Under the pieces are notes generated by a model. That model saw only the letters and a program-made list of their open reading frames with translations, was not told the DNA's origin and did not search any database. DNA of 64,000 bases from Macrococcus sp. 19Msa1099 (GTDB lineage Bacteria; Bacillota; Bacilli; Staphylococcales; Staphylococcaceae). The position numbers were made by a program, and so were the translations under genes. Below are positions 9,360 to 22,491 of the stretch, in pieces (the first letter of the stretch is position 1; each line of letters starts with the position of its first letter). Where the stretch lies: NCBI GenBank assembly GCA_019357535.2, contig CP079955.1, positions 1,240,001-1,304,000 on the forward strand, given 5' to 3'.

Positions 9360-10091
9360 TTGTATAAACAACATCTAAAACGTTTATTCCAGCCAAAACG
9401 ATATCCTTTATATAGAATTGTCAAGATGAGATATATTTTACTACATATATTGATACTTTCAATAGCCATGTCTTCGCCAGCAATGATTAATTATTTTCAA
9501 ACATTTCAGTCTATTAATCATATTAGTCATGAGGAACTTTCTGCTATTCCAGATTTTAAAGTTGTAGATCACTCGCTTATCCTTTCACAGGAAAAGCAGA
9601 TTGAACTGAGTGCAGTCACTTTATTTTTCACCGAAAAAAATGTACAGCCACGTTCAAACTTTATCATCTTAGATAAGGATGAAATTTTAATCAGTAAAAG
9701 CTCACGTGTAAAATATTCAAACATCAATATGTTCCAGGATAAGGAGACATTGATTCAGTTTCTTAAAACATTTACAGACTCGATTTATTTTTATTTCTTC
9801 ATCCTGGCAATACTGATAATCAGTTCCCAATATGTAATTATTATATTAAAGATTATCATCATAAGCATAGTCAGCCATATCATTTCAAATAAATCAAACA
9901 AAAAATCACGCTATATGAACTGGCTGAAAATCAATACATTCTTGCTCACACTGCCTACTTTAATATTGCTGTTCGGTATTATCCTAAACTCTGTCGTCTT
10001 AACAATAGCTTCATGGATTGCTTTAATAATACTTAACCTAGTAACTATCAAGAATCTACCGAAAAACAAGCATAAAGCTAAACAAATTTGA
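9360..10091 (+). CDS. yqfX: DUF1189 family membrane protein (YqfX-like)
   Basis: Integral membrane protein of unknown function, 243 residues. It has one N-terminal transmembrane helix (about 25-45), a polar domain of about 80 residues with alternating hydrophobic positions, then three or four hydrophobic helices and a basic tail. The N-terminus YPLYRIVKMRYILLHILIL resembles DUF1189 proteins. The start is TTG, eight bases after AGGAGG. Its place beside ispG, as in B. subtilis yqfX-yqfY, supports the call. An extended -10 (TGATAAAAT) lies about 20 bases upstream of the ribosome binding site. Confidence 0.75.
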   Translation: MYKQHLKRLFQPKRYPLYRIVKMRYILLHILILSIAMSSPAMINYFQTFQSINHISHEELSAIPDFKVVDHSLILSQEKQIELSAVTLFFTEKNVQPRSNFIILDKDEILISKSSRVKYSNINMFQDKETLIQFLKTFTDSIYFYFFILAILIISSQYVIIILKIIIISIVSHIISNKSNKKSRYMNWLKINTFLLTLPTLILLFGIILNSVVLTIASWIALIILNLVTIKNLPKNKHKAKQI

Positions 10092-10167
10092 TTTCCAACT
10101 ATATAATAGAAGTGTTATTCTAGTAAGGATAGTAATTAATAAGTTTAAATTATGAAGGAGAATTATA

Positions 10168-11283
10168 ATGCCTGAAATTACACATAGAAAAAATACACGC
10201 CCGGTTAAAGTCGGTGATCTTACTATTGGGGGCTCAAATGAACTTGTAATCCAAAGTATGACGACAACGAAGACACATGATGTTGAAGCTACAGTTGCAG
10301 AGATCAAACGTCTTGAAGAAGCGGGATGCCAAATTGTCCGTGTAGCCTGTCCTAAAGAAGAAGATGCACTTGCAATTGCAGAAATCAAAAAACAAATTAA
10401 TATTCCATTAGTCGTCGATATTCATTTCGACTATAAACTTGCATTGCTCGCAATTGAAGGTGGCGCAGATAAAATTCGTATCAATCCGGGAAATATCGGT
10501 CGCCGTGAAAAAGTTGAAGAAGTTGTAAAAGCTTGTAAAGCGAAAGGTATTCCAATTCGTATCGGAGTAAATGCAGGTTCGCTTGAGAAGCATATATTGA
10601 AAAAATATGGTTATCCTACAGCAGATGGTATGGTGGAAAGTGCACTGCATCATATTAAAATATTAGAAGACCTGGATTTCCATGATATTATCGTTTCGAT
10701 GAAAGCAAGTGATGTTAACTTAGCAATCGAGGCATATACAAAAGCTGCGCAAGCATTTGATTATCCGCTACATTTAGGTATTACAGAAAGCGGAACATTA
10801 TTTGCAGGGACTGTAAAATCGGCAGCAGGTCTCGGTGCAATTATGAGTTTAGGTATTGGTAACACGTTACGTATTTCATTATCTGCAGATCCTGTAGAAG
10901 AAGTTAAAGTGGCGAGAGAACTACTGAAATCTTTCGGTCTGGCAAGTAATGCAGCAACGCTTATTTCATGTCCTACTTGTGGTCGTATTGAAATCGACTT
11001 AATTTCAATTGCCAACGAAGTTGAAGAATACATTTCAACGATCAAAGCACCGCTCAAAGTCGCAGTATTAGGGTGTGCTGTAAATGGCCCGGGAGAAGCA
11101 AGAGAAGCTGATATTGGAATCGCAGGGGCACGTGGAGAAGGATTATTGTTTATGAAAGGTAAGACGGTAAGAAAAGTGCCTGAAGAGACAATGGTTGAAG
11201 AATTGAAGATGGAAATCGACAAACTTGCTGAAGAATACTTTAAAAAACAGGAAGCAGAAAAGTTAGCGAATGCAGAAAAATAA
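10168..11283 (+). CDS. ispG: 4-hydroxy-3-methylbut-2-en-1-yl diphosphate synthase (flavodoxin)
   Basis: Sixth enzyme of the MEP isoprenoid pathway. It reduces MEcPP to HMBPP with a [4Fe-4S] cluster. It has 371 residues; cluster ligands are C268 and C271 (SCPTCGR), C303 (GCAVNGPGE) and probably E310. GAAGGAGAATTATA precedes the ATG. Staphylococci lack this gene and use mevalonate, so it is an important taxonomic marker here. The next gene starts 14 bases before its stop. Confidence 0.97.
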   Translation: MPEITHRKNTRPVKVGDLTIGGSNELVIQSMTTTKTHDVEATVAEIKRLEEAGCQIVRVACPKEEDALAIAEIKKQINIPLVVDIHFDYKLALLAIEGGADKIRINPGNIGRREKVEEVVKACKAKGIPIRIGVNAGSLEKHILKKYGYPTADGMVESALHHIKILEDLDFHDIIVSMKASDVNLAIEAYTKAAQAFDYPLHLGITESGTLFAGTVKSAAGLGAIMSLGIGNTLRISLSADPVEEVKVARELLKSFGLASNAATLISCPTCGRIEIDLISIANEVEEYISTIKAPLKVAVLGCAVNGPGEAREADIGIAGARGEGLLFMKGKTVRKVPEETMVEELKMEIDKLAEEYFKKQEAEKLANAEK

Positions 11284-11848
11284 AATAAGATTTGGCATTG
11301 ATATTGATGGTACTGTCACATGTCCGACAGCACTTGTCCCATATCTTCAGAAATCCTTTAACCCCCACTTTAAGTACGAAGATATTACTGCATACGAACT
11401 AACAACTGTACTAGGCATTAGCAATGATGAAGTTGCACAGTGGTTCAAAGAAAACGAGCGTGCTTTATATAAAGATTCGCCTGTGCATAAAGATGCGGAT
11501 TTAATATTAAGACAGTGGTCAGAACAATTTGAGCTATTCTTTATCAGTGCAAGACATACTTTACTAACAGATATCACCTATGATTGGTTTGATAGACATA
11601 ATATCCCCTATCACCATATCGAACTTACAGGTTCGCATAATAAAATTGAAGCGGCGCGCAATCTAAAGGTAGATGCTTTCTTTGAAGATAAACTTGATAA
11701 TGCACTTGATATTCAACAGGCGCTTGATATTCCGGTCTATCTGTTTGATACACCATACAACCAGGCAGAGTTACCTGAAGATGTGTTTCGTGTGCACTCC
11801 TGGATTGAAACGAATCGACTTATTCAACAACATTTTAATACAAAATAA
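11270..11848 (+). CDS. yqfW: Putative 5'(3')-deoxyribonucleotidase, HAD family (YqfW)
   Basis: Probably a cytosolic phosphatase acting on nucleoside monophosphates (NT5C family). The HAD motif I is [12 protein letters not shown] near the N-terminus (nucleophile Asp in DIDGT); motif II is FISAR and the distal acidic motif is [12 protein letters not shown]. It has 192 residues. The start overlaps the ispG stop by 14 bases, so it is translated from the ispG message. Family membership is clear; the substrate is not. Confidence 0.8.
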   Translation: MQKNKIRFGIDIDGTVTCPTALVPYLQKSFNPHFKYEDITAYELTTVLGISNDEVAQWFKENERALYKDSPVHKDADLILRQWSEQFELFFISARHTLLTDITYDWFDRHNIPYHHIELTGSHNKIEAARNLKVDAFFEDKLDNALDIQQALDIPVYLFDTPYNQAELPEDVFRVHSWIETNRLIQQHFNTK

Positions 11849-11876
11849 AAAAGATGCCTCTCGGCATCTTTTTTAT
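11845..11876. terminator. Bidirectional terminator between yqfW and zur
   Basis: A perfect 14-bp stem ATAAAAAAGATGCC/GGCATCTTTTTTAT with a TCTC loop serves both converging genes. The zur stop codon (11875-11873) lies in the right arm. Confidence 0.92.
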
Positions 11877-12280
11877 TTGCATTTTTCACATAATCCATAG
11901 AGTTCAATTTTATGACTTTCTATTTCAACATCCGGAAGTTCATCCTTAAATATTTCAATTGGACAATGTTCCACAACACGCGTATCTCCACAATGCCTGC
12001 AGATAAAATGATGATGATGATGATGACTACAGGCAAGTCTGAACTTCTTCTCTCCTTCTAACTCAGTTGTTTCTATAATCCCTAATGATTCAAATAGATG
12101 TAGGTTGCGATAAATTGTGTCAAATGAAATACCAGGATATTTATCGTTCAGAGCTTGCTGCATCTGTTTAGCGTTTAAATATTTACTATTATCATGCAGA
12201 AGAGTAATCATATCTTTTCTTTTGTCAGTATATTTGTGCCCATTGTCCTTCAATATTTGAATTGCATCATTAATTTCCAT
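11873..12280 (-). CDS. zur: Zinc uptake regulator Zur (Fur family)
   Basis: Zinc-responsive repressor of zinc import genes. It has 135 residues: a winged-helix DNA-binding half (about 1-80) with recognition segment SFDTIYRNL, then a dimerisation half. The structural zinc site is C94-x2-C97 with C131-x2-C134. A run of six histidines (86-91) leads into FICRHC, the histidine-rich sensory region of Fur/Zur proteins. The start overlaps the end of znuB by 11 bases, so the regulator is the last gene of the transporter operon and probably autoregulates. The neighbouring zinc transporter favours Zur over Fur or PerR. Confidence 0.88.
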   Translation of the reverse strand: MEINDAIQILKDNGHKYTDKRKDMITLLHDNSKYLNAKQMQQALNDKYPGISFDTIYRNLHLFESLGIIETTELEGEKKFRLACSHHHHHHFICRHCGDTRVVEHCPIEIFKDELPDVEIESHKIELYGLCEKCK

Positions 12281-13121
12281 TTAAACTACCTGCTTTTTCT
12301 TTATTTTTCTTGATTATAATCGATAATATCAAAATCGCTACAAGTAACATGACAATAACACCGCCTGGCGTTATATCAAGATAGAATGCTGTTACTAAAC
12401 CAGCAATAACAGCAAATTCACCGATGACGACACTCCATACCATCAGTTCTTTATAACTTCTTGTCAGTCGCATGGCACTAGCGACAGGTAACGTAATTAA
12501 ACTAGATACTAGCAGTATTCCCACGACACGCATAGATGCAGAGATAACAAGCGCGACCATAAGCATAAACAAAATATGTACATACCTTGGCACGCCAATA
12601 ATCGAAGCATATTCTTCATCAAATGAAAGGATGAATAATTCTTTGTACAGCAGTCCAATAAACAACACTACGACTATAAAAATAGAAAAGATGACTACAA
12701 CATCATTGAACGTTACTGCACTGATACTTCCAAATAAATAGCCGAATAAATCCTGATTGAAACCATCTGCAAAAGAAATAAATATAACACTCAATCCGAT
12801 ACCAAGACTCATAATTATCGGAATTGCAAGCTCCTGATAATGTTTATAGACACTTCGTAATCTTTCGATCATAAGTGAACCTGCAATTGAAAATAATATC
12901 CCCGTCCATACAGGATTAATCGTAAATGCCAATACTTTAGTCAATAACATACCAAATGCGATACCACCAAGTGTAACATGACTGAGTGCATCCGCTATTA
13001 ATGACAGTCTTCTGACAACGATAAAAGTTCCTATTAATGGTGCAAGTAATCCAATCAGGATTCCAGATATAAATGAATAACGAATAAAGTCAAATTCTAT
13101 TAGCGCATCAATCAGACTCAT
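12270..13121 (-). CDS. znuB: Zinc/manganese ABC transporter permease
   Basis: Membrane subunit of an ABC-3 family metal importer, 283 residues with about eight hydrophobic helices. Conserved ABC-3 features are [19 protein letters not shown] near the N-terminus and [13 protein letters not shown]. The ATG at 13121 overlaps the znuC TGA as ATGA and has AGGGAGTG upstream; the GTG nine bases earlier is not needed. No substrate-binding lipoprotein gene is adjacent, so the receptor must be encoded elsewhere. Zinc specificity is inferred from zur. Confidence 0.9.
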   Translation of the reverse strand: MSLIDALIEFDFIRYSFISGILIGLLAPLIGTFIVVRRLSLIADALSHVTLGGIAFGMLLTKVLAFTINPVWTGILFSIAGSLMIERLRSVYKHYQELAIPIIMSLGIGLSVIFISFADGFNQDLFGYLFGSISAVTFNDVVVIFSIFIVVVLFIGLLYKELFILSFDEEYASIIGVPRYVHILFMLMVALVISASMRVVGILLVSSLITLPVASAMRLTRSYKELMVWSVVIGEFAVIAGLVTAFYLDITPGGVIVMLLVAILILSIIIKKNKEKAGSLNGN

Positions 13122-13888
13122 AAACAGCACTCCCTATCATGTCCACTATGATCGATGAACTGTACAGGATGACCATAAATTTTAGAAATTTCTACTTCAT
13201 CAAGCGATTTAAATTGATGTGTTGTTCCGTGGAAATGCAGATGTTCGTTGAGACAAGCGACTTGTGTTGCTGTATCAACAACTACACCAATATCATGGGA
13301 GACAAGTAGAATTGTGATACCTTCTTGTTTCAGCTGTTCAAGTAACGCATAGAATTCCGCCACATTTTTTGCATCAATCCCTACTGTCGGTTCATCGAGC
13401 ACAAGCACCGATGGATTTGATATCAAGGCTCGCGCGATATATACACGCTGCTGTTGTCCACCAGAAAGATCAGATATATTTTTATCTTTTAGCTGATCGA
13501 TATGGAGACGTCTTAAAATGTCATCCACTTTTTTATGATCATTCTTGTCAAATCTTTTAAACATAGGTTTTATCTGTATTAAACCGCTTCTTACAACTTC
13601 AAAAACATTTGCCGGGAAACCTGAATTCCCTGCATTTGATTTTTGTGACACGTAACCAATGCCCGTACGATTCTTTAGCTTGCGAATGTCCGTACCATTC
13701 ATCAGAATACTGCCATCCTGCAAATTCAAGATACCAAGTATCAGTTTCAGCAAAGTTGATTTCCCAGACCCATTCGGACCCACAATTGCCAGAAAATCAC
13801 CTTGATAGACACTAATATTAATATGGGATAACGCTTTCTTATCTGGATAACTGTAAGATACATCTTTAATTTCAAATACGGGTTCCAT
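13118..13888 (-). CDS. znuC: Zinc/manganese ABC transporter ATP-binding protein
   Basis: Cytoplasmic ATPase of the metal importer, 256 residues. Motifs are Walker A GPNGSGKST, signature [13 protein letters not shown], Walker B VLVLDEPTVGID and switch LLVSHDIG. The C-terminus [10 protein letters not shown] is rich in possible metal ligands. It is first in the znuC-znuB-zur operon, with GAAGGATGAGG upstream of the ATG. A palindromic promoter region lies immediately upstream. Confidence 0.93.
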   Translation of the reverse strand: MEPVFEIKDVSYSYPDKKALSHINISVYQGDFLAIVGPNGSGKSTLLKLILGILNLQDGSILMNGTDIRKLKNRTGIGYVSQKSNAGNSGFPANVFEVVRSGLIQIKPMFKRFDKNDHKKVDDILRRLHIDQLKDKNISDLSGGQQQRVYIARALISNPSVLVLDEPTVGIDAKNVAEFYALLEQLKQEGITILLVSHDIGVVVDTATQVACLNEHLHFHGTTHQFKSLDEVEISKIYGHPVQFIDHSGHDRECCL

Positions 13889-13910
13889 ATCCTCATCCTT
13901 CTATAAACAA

Positions 13911-13953
13911 AAACAAGCATTAATCATAGATTAATCCCTGTTTCTATTGTCAA
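13911..13953 (-). promoter_or_regulatory. Promoter/dyad upstream of znuC; candidate Zur operator and nfo terminator
   Basis: The perfect repeat ATTAATC-ATA-GATTAAT (13919-13935) sits inside a larger imperfect inverted repeat (13911-13943, outer arms AAACA/TGTTT). On the minus strand TTGACA (13953-13948) and TATGAT (13928-13923) are 19 bases apart, and the dyad covers TATGAT. The hairpin is also followed by TTTTTG, so it could terminate nfo. Operator use is inferred; the 7-3-7 spacing is not the standard 7-1-7 Fur/Zur box. Confidence 0.5.
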
Positions 13954-13956
13954 ATT

Positions 13957-14853
13957 CTACTGCAATTTAATCTTTTCTAATAATTCAGGATCAAAAGTTC
14001 TACTTTTAATCATATCGATTTCAAATTTATAAGGCGGTTTTTTATTTTTCTTATCGTCTCCAACTTGAACGTAAGGGGTTTCTAGAATCTTAGGAATATT
14101 TTCAAATGCTTCATGATAAACGAGTTTTGTTAATGCATCAAAACCAATATTTCCGAAACCAAAGTTTTCATGTCTATCTTTTCTTGCACCTGTAACATTT
14201 TTGCTGTCGTTCACATGCACAACTTTAATACGATCTAATCCAACGACGTCATCAAATTCCTGTAATACCCCATCTAAGTTATTGATAATATCATATCCCG
14301 CATCATGTGTGTGACATGTATCAAAACATACAGAGAGTCGTTCATTATGTGTTACACCTGAAATAATTTCGGCAAGTTCTTCAAATGATTTACCACATTC
14401 AGAGCCTTTACCCGCCATTGTTTCAAGTGCAATACGCACATCGTTATTATTCGATAAAACTTCATTCAAACCTTCGATGATCTTCTTAATACCTGCTTCT
14501 TCTCCAGCTCCTACATGTGCACCTGGATGCAGCACAATATCTTTTGCACCAAGTGCTTCAGTACGCTCGATTTCCTTTTGTAAAAATTCAACACCTAAAG
14601 CAAATACTTCAGGTTTTACTGTATTTGCAATATTGATAATATATGGTGCGTGGACAACAATATTTGATAAACCGTTTGCTTGCATATGTGCCTGTCCTGC
14701 TTCAATATTTAAGTCTTCAATTGCTTTACGTCGAGTATTTTGAGGTGCACCTGTATAAATCATAAAGGTAGAAGCACCGTAGCTTGCCGCCTCTTCTGAT
14801 GCCTGCAGGAGCATCTTCTTTCCGCTCATTGAAACATGTGATCCGATTAACAT
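13957..14853 (-). CDS. nfo: Endonuclease IV (AP endonuclease)
   Basis: Zinc-dependent enzyme of base excision repair that cuts 5' of abasic sites. It has 298 residues with AP2Ec TIM-barrel motifs: [12 protein letters not shown] at the N-terminus, [38 protein letters not shown] and VVHVNDSK. I prefer the ATG at 14853 (AAGGTG upstream, family start at -LIGSHVS); a GTG at 14862 is possible. It follows cshB closely, as in B. subtilis cshB-nfo. Confidence 0.95.
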   Translation of the reverse strand: MLIGSHVSMSGKKMLLQASEEAASYGASTFMIYTGAPQNTRRKAIEDLNIEAGQAHMQANGLSNIVVHAPYIINIANTVKPEVFALGVEFLQKEIERTEALGAKDIVLHPGAHVGAGEEAGIKKIIEGLNEVLSNNNDVRIALETMAGKGSECGKSFEELAEIISGVTHNERLSVCFDTCHTHDAGYDIINNLDGVLQEFDDVVGLDRIKVVHVNDSKNVTGARKDRHENFGFGNIGFDALTKLVYHEAFENIPKILETPYVQVGDDKKNKKPPYKFEIDMIKSRTFDPELLEKIKLQ

Positions 14854-14863
14854 AAGTTTCACC

Positions 14864-16192
14864 TTAACCTTTTCTGTTCTGCTTGTTTACACGTTTGGAG
14901 TGCGCTCTCTTTTCATTACGTTTAACCTTATCTAATTCATATCTGAACTTCTTCTTATAACCTGGTTTTACTTTCTTTTTCTTTTTCACTTTATGAACTA
15001 AAGATTTTTCAATATTATCTTCTTTTTTCTGACGACTTCTACGCTCAGTACGATCCTTAATTTCTGTAAGTTCACCATTTTTAATATCCGAATGAATGAA
15101 TGAGAACCCTTTTTTCTCAATCTGGTTGATTAAGTCTTCTTCGTCAGGCGTGTAAAGTGTGATCGCAACGCCCGTGTAATTACCACGTCCTGTACGCCCT
15201 ACACGGTGTGTGAAGAAATCGATATCTTTTGGAATATCATAGTTAAATACATGACTTACACCATCAATATCAATCCCTCTGCTTGCAAGGTCACTTGCTA
15301 TAATATATTGAAATTCTAAGTTCTTGACACGTTTCATCATCTGAGTACGTTCACGAGGTGCCAGTCCTCCGTGCATGATACCTACTTTCATTCCTTGATC
15401 CTGTAAGTACTCAGCAAGTTCATCTGCGCGGTCACGACTATTCGCAAAGATAATGGCTAAATATGGGTTACACGTGTTCATAACGCTCACTAGCTTCTCT
15501 TTTTTGTCGTTACTCTTTGTTGGAACGAGGTAGAAGGTAATATTCTTATTCGTCTTACTATCTGGTTCGATTTCGATAAATTCCGGCTTTGATAGATATT
15601 TGTTTAAAAATGGATGTAATGCTTTAGGAATCGTTGCTGAAAAGACAGCAATCTGAGCATCACGTGATACGTTCGCAGCAATTTTATCAACTGTTGGTAA
15701 GAATCCAAGATCTATCATTAAATCCGCTTCATCAATTACCACTGCATTCGCCAAATGAATATGCAGTACATTTTCCTCAGCTAGATCTTTAATACGGTTT
15801 GGTGTGCCAATTACGATTTGTGGCTGTACTTTTGATTTCTGTATATCTTTATTCTTATCTGTTCCTCCGATGTATAGGCCTGCTTTAATGCCTTCAGTAA
15901 AGGAAATAAGATGTTCACTTGCATCATATAATTGTTTTGCAAGTTCACGTGTCGGCGCTAGAATAATCACTTGCGGCTGAATTAAATCTTTATCAATTTT
16001 ATTAATTAACGGCAACAGGAATGCATGTGATTTACCTGTACCAGTTTGAGATTGTCCGATTAAATGTGTTTCTTTTTTTAATTTTGGAATAACTCTTCTC
16101 TGGATTTCTGTGGGCTGGTTGAAATTTAGATCCTTCACCGCTTCTATTAAATATGGTGCAAGTTCAAAATGTTCAAATGGGTGTTTGTCCAT
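14864..16192 (-). CDS. cshB: DEAD-box ATP-dependent RNA helicase CshB
   Basis: Cytosolic RNA helicase of cold adaptation and ribosome or mRNA handling. Motifs in order: Q-motif [13 protein letters not shown], Walker [33 protein letters not shown], and HRVGRTGRG. After the helicase core comes a basic tail of about 80 residues rich in Lys/Arg. The start is the ATG at 16192 ([11 protein letters not shown], 442 residues), six bases after AGAGGAGG; upstream in-frame ATGs overlap that ribosome binding site. It heads a cshB-nfo unit. Confidence 0.93.
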   Translation of the reverse strand: MDKHPFEHFELAPYLIEAVKDLNFNQPTEIQRRVIPKLKKETHLIGQSQTGTGKSHAFLLPLINKIDKDLIQPQVIILAPTRELAKQLYDASEHLISFTEGIKAGLYIGGTDKNKDIQKSKVQPQIVIGTPNRIKDLAEENVLHIHLANAVVIDEADLMIDLGFLPTVDKIAANVSRDAQIAVFSATIPKALHPFLNKYLSKPEFIEIEPDSKTNKNITFYLVPTKSNDKKEKLVSVMNTCNPYLAIIFANSRDRADELAEYLQDQGMKVGIMHGGLAPRERTQMMKRVKNLEFQYIIASDLASRGIDIDGVSHVFNYDIPKDIDFFTHRVGRTGRGNYTGVAITLYTPDEEDLINQIEKKGFSFIHSDIKNGELTEIKDRTERRSRQKKEDNIEKSLVHKVKKKKKVKPGYKKKFRYELDKVKRNEKRAHSKRVNKQNRKG

Positions 16193-16322
16193 CATAATCC
16201 TCCTCTTTTTCTTCATCTAATGTATTATATAGGAAACATTACTAAAAAGAAAGTAAACATTTTTAAAACCATATTATAAATGGTATGATAATGGTACTGA
16301 TTCATGAATTGGAGGCACAATA

Positions 16323-17291
16323 ATGGAAATCATTAAAATTACACCTCGTGGCTATTGTTATGGCGTAGTCGATGCAATGGTCATCGCACGTAACGCATCC
16401 TTAGACAAAACCCTACCACGTCCTATTTATATACTTGGTATGATCGTTCATAATAAACATGTCACAGATGCATTTGAAAGTGACGGCATTATTACATTGG
16501 ATGGTCCTAACCGACTTGAAATCTTAGAACAGATTGAAACTGGAACGGTCATCTTCACAGCACATGGTGTAAGTCCAGAAGTAAAACGTCTTGCAAAAGA
16601 AAAAGGCCTTGTCTGTATCGATGCCACTTGTCCAGATGTTGAAAATACACATACATTGATTCGTCGTAAGAAAGCTGACGGATATCATGTCATCTATATC
16701 GGTAAGAAAGGTCACCCTGAACCTGAAGGAGCAGTGGGTGTTGCTCCGGATATCGTTCACCTTGTAGAAAACAAGCAGGATATCGAACAATTACCTGAAT
16801 CATTAAATGATCAGAAACTCATTGTAACAAATCAAACAACAATGAGTCAGTGGGATGTTAAACATCTGATGGAAGACTTAGAAGAGAAATTTCCGCATAT
16901 TGAAGTGCATGAAGAAATATGTCTCGCAACACAAGTGAGACAGGAAGCCGTTGCAAATCAGGCTCCAAGTGCGGATGTTCTAATCGTTGTCGGTGACCCT
17001 AAAAGTAATAACTCTAACAGACTCGCACAAGTTTCAAAAGAAATCGCACATACCGAAGCCTATCGTATTTCAGATATCAGTGAATTAAAGTTAGAGTGGC
17101 TTGAGGGAAAATCAACGATTGCAGTTACAGCAGGAGCTTCTACACCTACACCGATCATTAAAGAAGTGATTGACTATATTAAAGGCTATGATCCACTAAA
17201 TATTACTCCTATACCTGAAACGTCTGGTGTACCAGTTGAAAAGATCTTACCTAAAATTAAAAACGCAGCCCCTGTCAAAATATTAGATTAA
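16323..17291 (+). CDS. ispH: 4-hydroxy-3-methylbut-2-enyl diphosphate reductase
   Basis: Last enzyme of the MEP pathway; it reduces HMBPP to IPP and DMAPP with a [4Fe-4S] cluster. It has 322 residues; ligands are C12 (GYCYGV), C103 (DATCPDV) and C200 ([11 protein letters not shown]). AHGVS and the SNNSNRL substrate motif are present. TTGGAGGCACAAT precedes the ATG. It sits between cshB and nif3 as in B. subtilis but on the plus strand here. With ispG it shows the organism makes isoprenoids by the MEP route. Confidence 0.97.
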   Translation: MEIIKITPRGYCYGVVDAMVIARNASLDKTLPRPIYILGMIVHNKHVTDAFESDGIITLDGPNRLEILEQIETGTVIFTAHGVSPEVKRLAKEKGLVCIDATCPDVENTHTLIRRKKADGYHVIYIGKKGHPEPEGAVGVAPDIVHLVENKQDIEQLPESLNDQKLIVTNQTTMSQWDVKHLMEDLEEKFPHIEVHEEICLATQVRQEAVANQAPSADVLIVVGDPKSNNSNRLAQVSKEIAHTEAYRISDISELKLEWLEGKSTIAVTAGASTPTPIIKEVIDYIKGYDPLNITPIPETSGVPVEKILPKIKNAAPVKILD

Positions 17292-17292
17292 C

Positions 17293-17326
17293 AAAAGTGC
17301 CATCGTCAGTAGACGATGGCACTTTT
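17293..17326. terminator. Bidirectional terminator between ispH and nif3
   Basis: A perfect 15-bp stem AAAAGTGCCATCGTC/GACGATGGCACTTTT with an AGTA loop ends both converging transcripts. Confidence 0.93.
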
Positions 17327-17328
17327 AT

Positions 17329-18411
17329 TTATATTTCATTAAACGGATTAGTATTTGTCGTTGATGCGATAACTGTAATTTCAGGTATCAGGCCATGAAT
17401 TATCGCTTTCAGTCCTTCTCTCATTACATATTCACTATAATGACCGATATCAATTGCGATTTGTCCTTTCATCAGTAAATCATGTGCTTCATGGTACTTG
17501 ATATCCCCAGTTAAAAACACATCAGCTCGTCCTGCAATTTGATCCATATACGATACGCCGGCACCACCAATAATAGAAATTGACGTAAGCTGGGCATTTA
17601 AATTACCAATTACTTTAACAGACGGAATATCAAGCTTATCTTTTAAAATTTCAGCAAGCTCGTGAACCTTCATTTCTTCAATCCTACCGATAGTCCCCGT
17701 ACCATAATCTGCCGGAACGTCATATTCAAATATATCATATGCAGGCGTTTCGTACGGGTGTACATCCATAATGACTTTCTCTACTTGCTGCCTTAATTGA
17801 GGTTCAAATACACACTCAATCTTCATTTCCTGTTCGTAATGGATCTCACCTTTCTTACCTACAAATGGATTTGCACTTGATAATGGCATAAATTCTCCTG
17901 TACCTTCTGTTGTATAGAAGCAATGTGCATATTCTCCAATTTGTCCGGCACCAATTTGCGCTAATGCACCTTTCATTTGCGCGGCATGATCATTCGGTAC
18001 AAACAACTGTAATTTGCAAAGCTTTCTAGATTCACGTAACAGAATCGTCTGATCCTTCAAACCAATTTGTTTACCGATCATATAACTCACACCATATTTG
18101 TAGTTATCTAAATTTGTATGCATCGCAATCACTTGAATGTCATGCTTAATTGCATGGCGCATGACATTGCCGTATCCTCCGGCATTAATTTGTTTTATGC
18201 CGCTAAAAATAAGCGGATGGTGACAAATAATTGTATTGATACCATACGTAATTGCTTCATCAATAACTTCCTCTGTACAGTCTAATGTTGTCAGAACCCC
18301 TGTCACTTCTGTCGATTCATCTCCGATTAATAGTCCAACATTGTCCCAGGATTCCGCTGTGTACTTCGGAATTTCGTTATGAATAATCTGCTGTAATTCA
18401 CAAATTTTCAA
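17329..18411 (-). CDS. yqfO: Nif3-like dinuclear metal centre hexameric protein (YqfO)
   Basis: Conserved cytosolic protein of the NIF3/DUF34 family with a dinuclear metal site; its physiological reaction is unsettled. It has 360 residues: two NIF3 halves separated by a PII-like (CutA-type) insertion of about 120 residues, as in Gram-positive homologues. Metal-site motifs are IICHHPLIFSG, AMHTNLD and the C-terminal DIGHYSEY. The start is TTG at 18411, eight bases after AGGAGGT, and overlaps the trmK end by 14 bases. Confidence 0.92.
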   Translation of the reverse strand: MKICELQQIIHNEIPKYTAESWDNVGLLIGDESTEVTGVLTTLDCTEEVIDEAITYGINTIICHHPLIFSGIKQINAGGYGNVMRHAIKHDIQVIAMHTNLDNYKYGVSYMIGKQIGLKDQTILLRESRKLCKLQLFVPNDHAAQMKGALAQIGAGQIGEYAHCFYTTEGTGEFMPLSSANPFVGKKGEIHYEQEMKIECVFEPQLRQQVEKVIMDVHPYETPAYDIFEYDVPADYGTGTIGRIEEMKVHELAEILKDKLDIPSVKVIGNLNAQLTSISIIGGAGVSYMDQIAGRADVFLTGDIKYHEAHDLLMKGQIAIDIGHYSEYVMREGLKAIIHGLIPEITVIASTTNTNPFNEI

Positions 18412-19084
18412 TGTCTAAGACCTCCTTTAGAGTTTCAATATCGTTCAGTAGCTGTGATGCTTTTTCAGAGTGCCTTTCTTCTAATTTTATCGCTTCATAT
18501 ACTGTTTGCAGATGATGATACTCACGTAACCACTTCTCTTTAAAAACATCGTCCTTTTTATTTAATAACACCGGACCAAACTTTAACTCTCTTTCATTAT
18601 ACGTTACGTCTATATCATTTCGTTCAGCAACGATAATTTCGTATACGTGTTTACGCTCTTTCATAATGACTTCATCTTTTATCATGTAGCCTAATGCTAT
18701 CAATCTACGCCTAACTGCTTCTGTATGAATATTACTTTGCAGTATAAGTGTCGGATAATGTGTAAGTTTTCCTTTACCGTTATTTAAAATCTCACTGATT
18801 AATGGACCACCCATCCCGCAAATGGTAATGCAGTCTACTTCATTCTGCTCAATTACATCAAGGCCGTCTCCAAGTCTGACATCTATCTTACTGTCCAGTG
18901 CATACTTCTTTACATTTTCTACTGCTGACATAAATGGACCCTTTACAACTTCACCTGCAACAGCACTTTTTACTTTGCCTTGTTCTATTGCATATATCGG
19001 AAGATACGCATGGTCTGAACCGATATCTGCTAATTTTTCGTGATTGATATATGTTGCAACTGCCAATAATCTGTTATTTATCAT
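18398..19084 (-). CDS. trmK: tRNA (adenine(22)-N(1))-methyltransferase
   Basis: SAM-dependent enzyme that makes m1A at position 22 of tRNA. It has 228 residues. The SAM motif I is LADIGSDHAYLPI, CGMGGPLI is the characteristic catalytic-region motif, and a coiled C-terminal arm follows (about 160-228). An AAAGGA ribosome binding site precedes the ATG. It is translationally coupled to yqfO through the 14-base overlap, an order conserved in Bacillus (yqfN-yqfO). Confidence 0.93.
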   Translation of the reverse strand: MINNRLLAVATYINHEKLADIGSDHAYLPIYAIEQGKVKSAVAGEVVKGPFMSAVENVKKYALDSKIDVRLGDGLDVIEQNEVDCITICGMGGPLISEILNNGKGKLTHYPTLILQSNIHTEAVRRRLIALGYMIKDEVIMKERKHVYEIIVAERNDIDVTYNERELKFGPVLLNKKDDVFKEKWLREYHHLQTVYEAIKLEERHSEKASQLLNDIETLKEVLDIENL

Positions 19085-19112
19085 CGCGTTTATCCTTTCA
19101 TTTCATTCAATC

Positions 19113-19145
19113 TAAAAGAGGATGAGACAACGTTGTCCCATCCTC
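19113..19145 (-). terminator. Terminator of cccA
   Basis: A 14-bp near-perfect stem GAGGATGAGACAAC/GTTGTCCCATCCTC (one mismatch) is followed on the minus strand by TTTTAG. Confidence 0.82.
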
Positions 19146-19160
19146 TCATATTGTAAATTA

Positions 19161-19514
19161 TTATTTAGCACCATCTTTAAGATACTTAACTAAAGTATCT
19201 AGATCTTTATCAGAAATTGTTGCTTCGTCATGTGCTGGCATCGCACCTTTACCTTCACGGATAACTTTCTTTAAAGCACCTGCGTCTTTAGAGTTCCCCG
19301 CTAATTTAGGACCCATACCGCCTTCTAAGTTTTGACCATGACAAGAAGTACAGTTGTCTTTAGCAAATGTTTTTGCATCAAATTTCTGTTCAGTTTTAGC
19401 ACCGTCTTCGCCCTTCTCTTCTCCTTTGTTTGCACCGTGTGCTGACATAAAGAAAATAAGACCTACACCCATAAGCATAATAAGTATAAACGGTATCACT
19501 GGATTACGATTCAT
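19161..19514 (-). CDS. cccA: Membrane-anchored cytochrome c550
   Basis: Small c-type cytochrome that carries electrons on the outer face of the membrane. It has 117 residues: a basic start, one transmembrane anchor (about 7-24), a charged linker of about 20 residues, then a class I cytochrome c fold. Haem binds at C55-T-S-C58-H59 and the sixth ligand is probably M92 (GAMPAH). GGGAGG precedes the ATG. The place just after rpoD matches B. subtilis sigA-cccA. It fits an oxidase-positive organism. Confidence 0.94.
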   Translation of the reverse strand: MNRNPVIPFILIMLMGVGLIFFMSAHGANKGEEKGEDGAKTEQKFDAKTFAKDNCTSCHGQNLEGGMGPKLAGNSKDAGALKKVIREGKGAMPAHDEATISDKDLDTLVKYLKDGAK

Positions 19515-19552
19515 TCAATTAACCTCCCTTTAAATTCACCATATACATATCT

Positions 19553-19580
19553 ATTTTATATTAAAAAGTAGGATTGTCAA
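19553..19580 (-). promoter_or_regulatory. Promoter of cccA
   Basis: On the minus strand TTGACA (19580-19575) and TAAAAT (19558-19553) are separated by 16 bases, about 40 bases upstream of the cccA ATG. This is a near-consensus SigA promoter. Confidence 0.7.
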
Positions 19581-19603
19581 AGACTTTTCACAATTTAATT
19601 TAA

Positions 19604-22478
<2,875 letters not shown>

Positions 22479-22491
22479 ATTATGCACCTCT

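Noticed and set aside
12001-12030. Six-histidine run in zur as a cloning tag
   Set aside because: It is internal (residues 86-91), in the known histidine-rich metal region of Fur-family proteins, and surrounded by native sequence.
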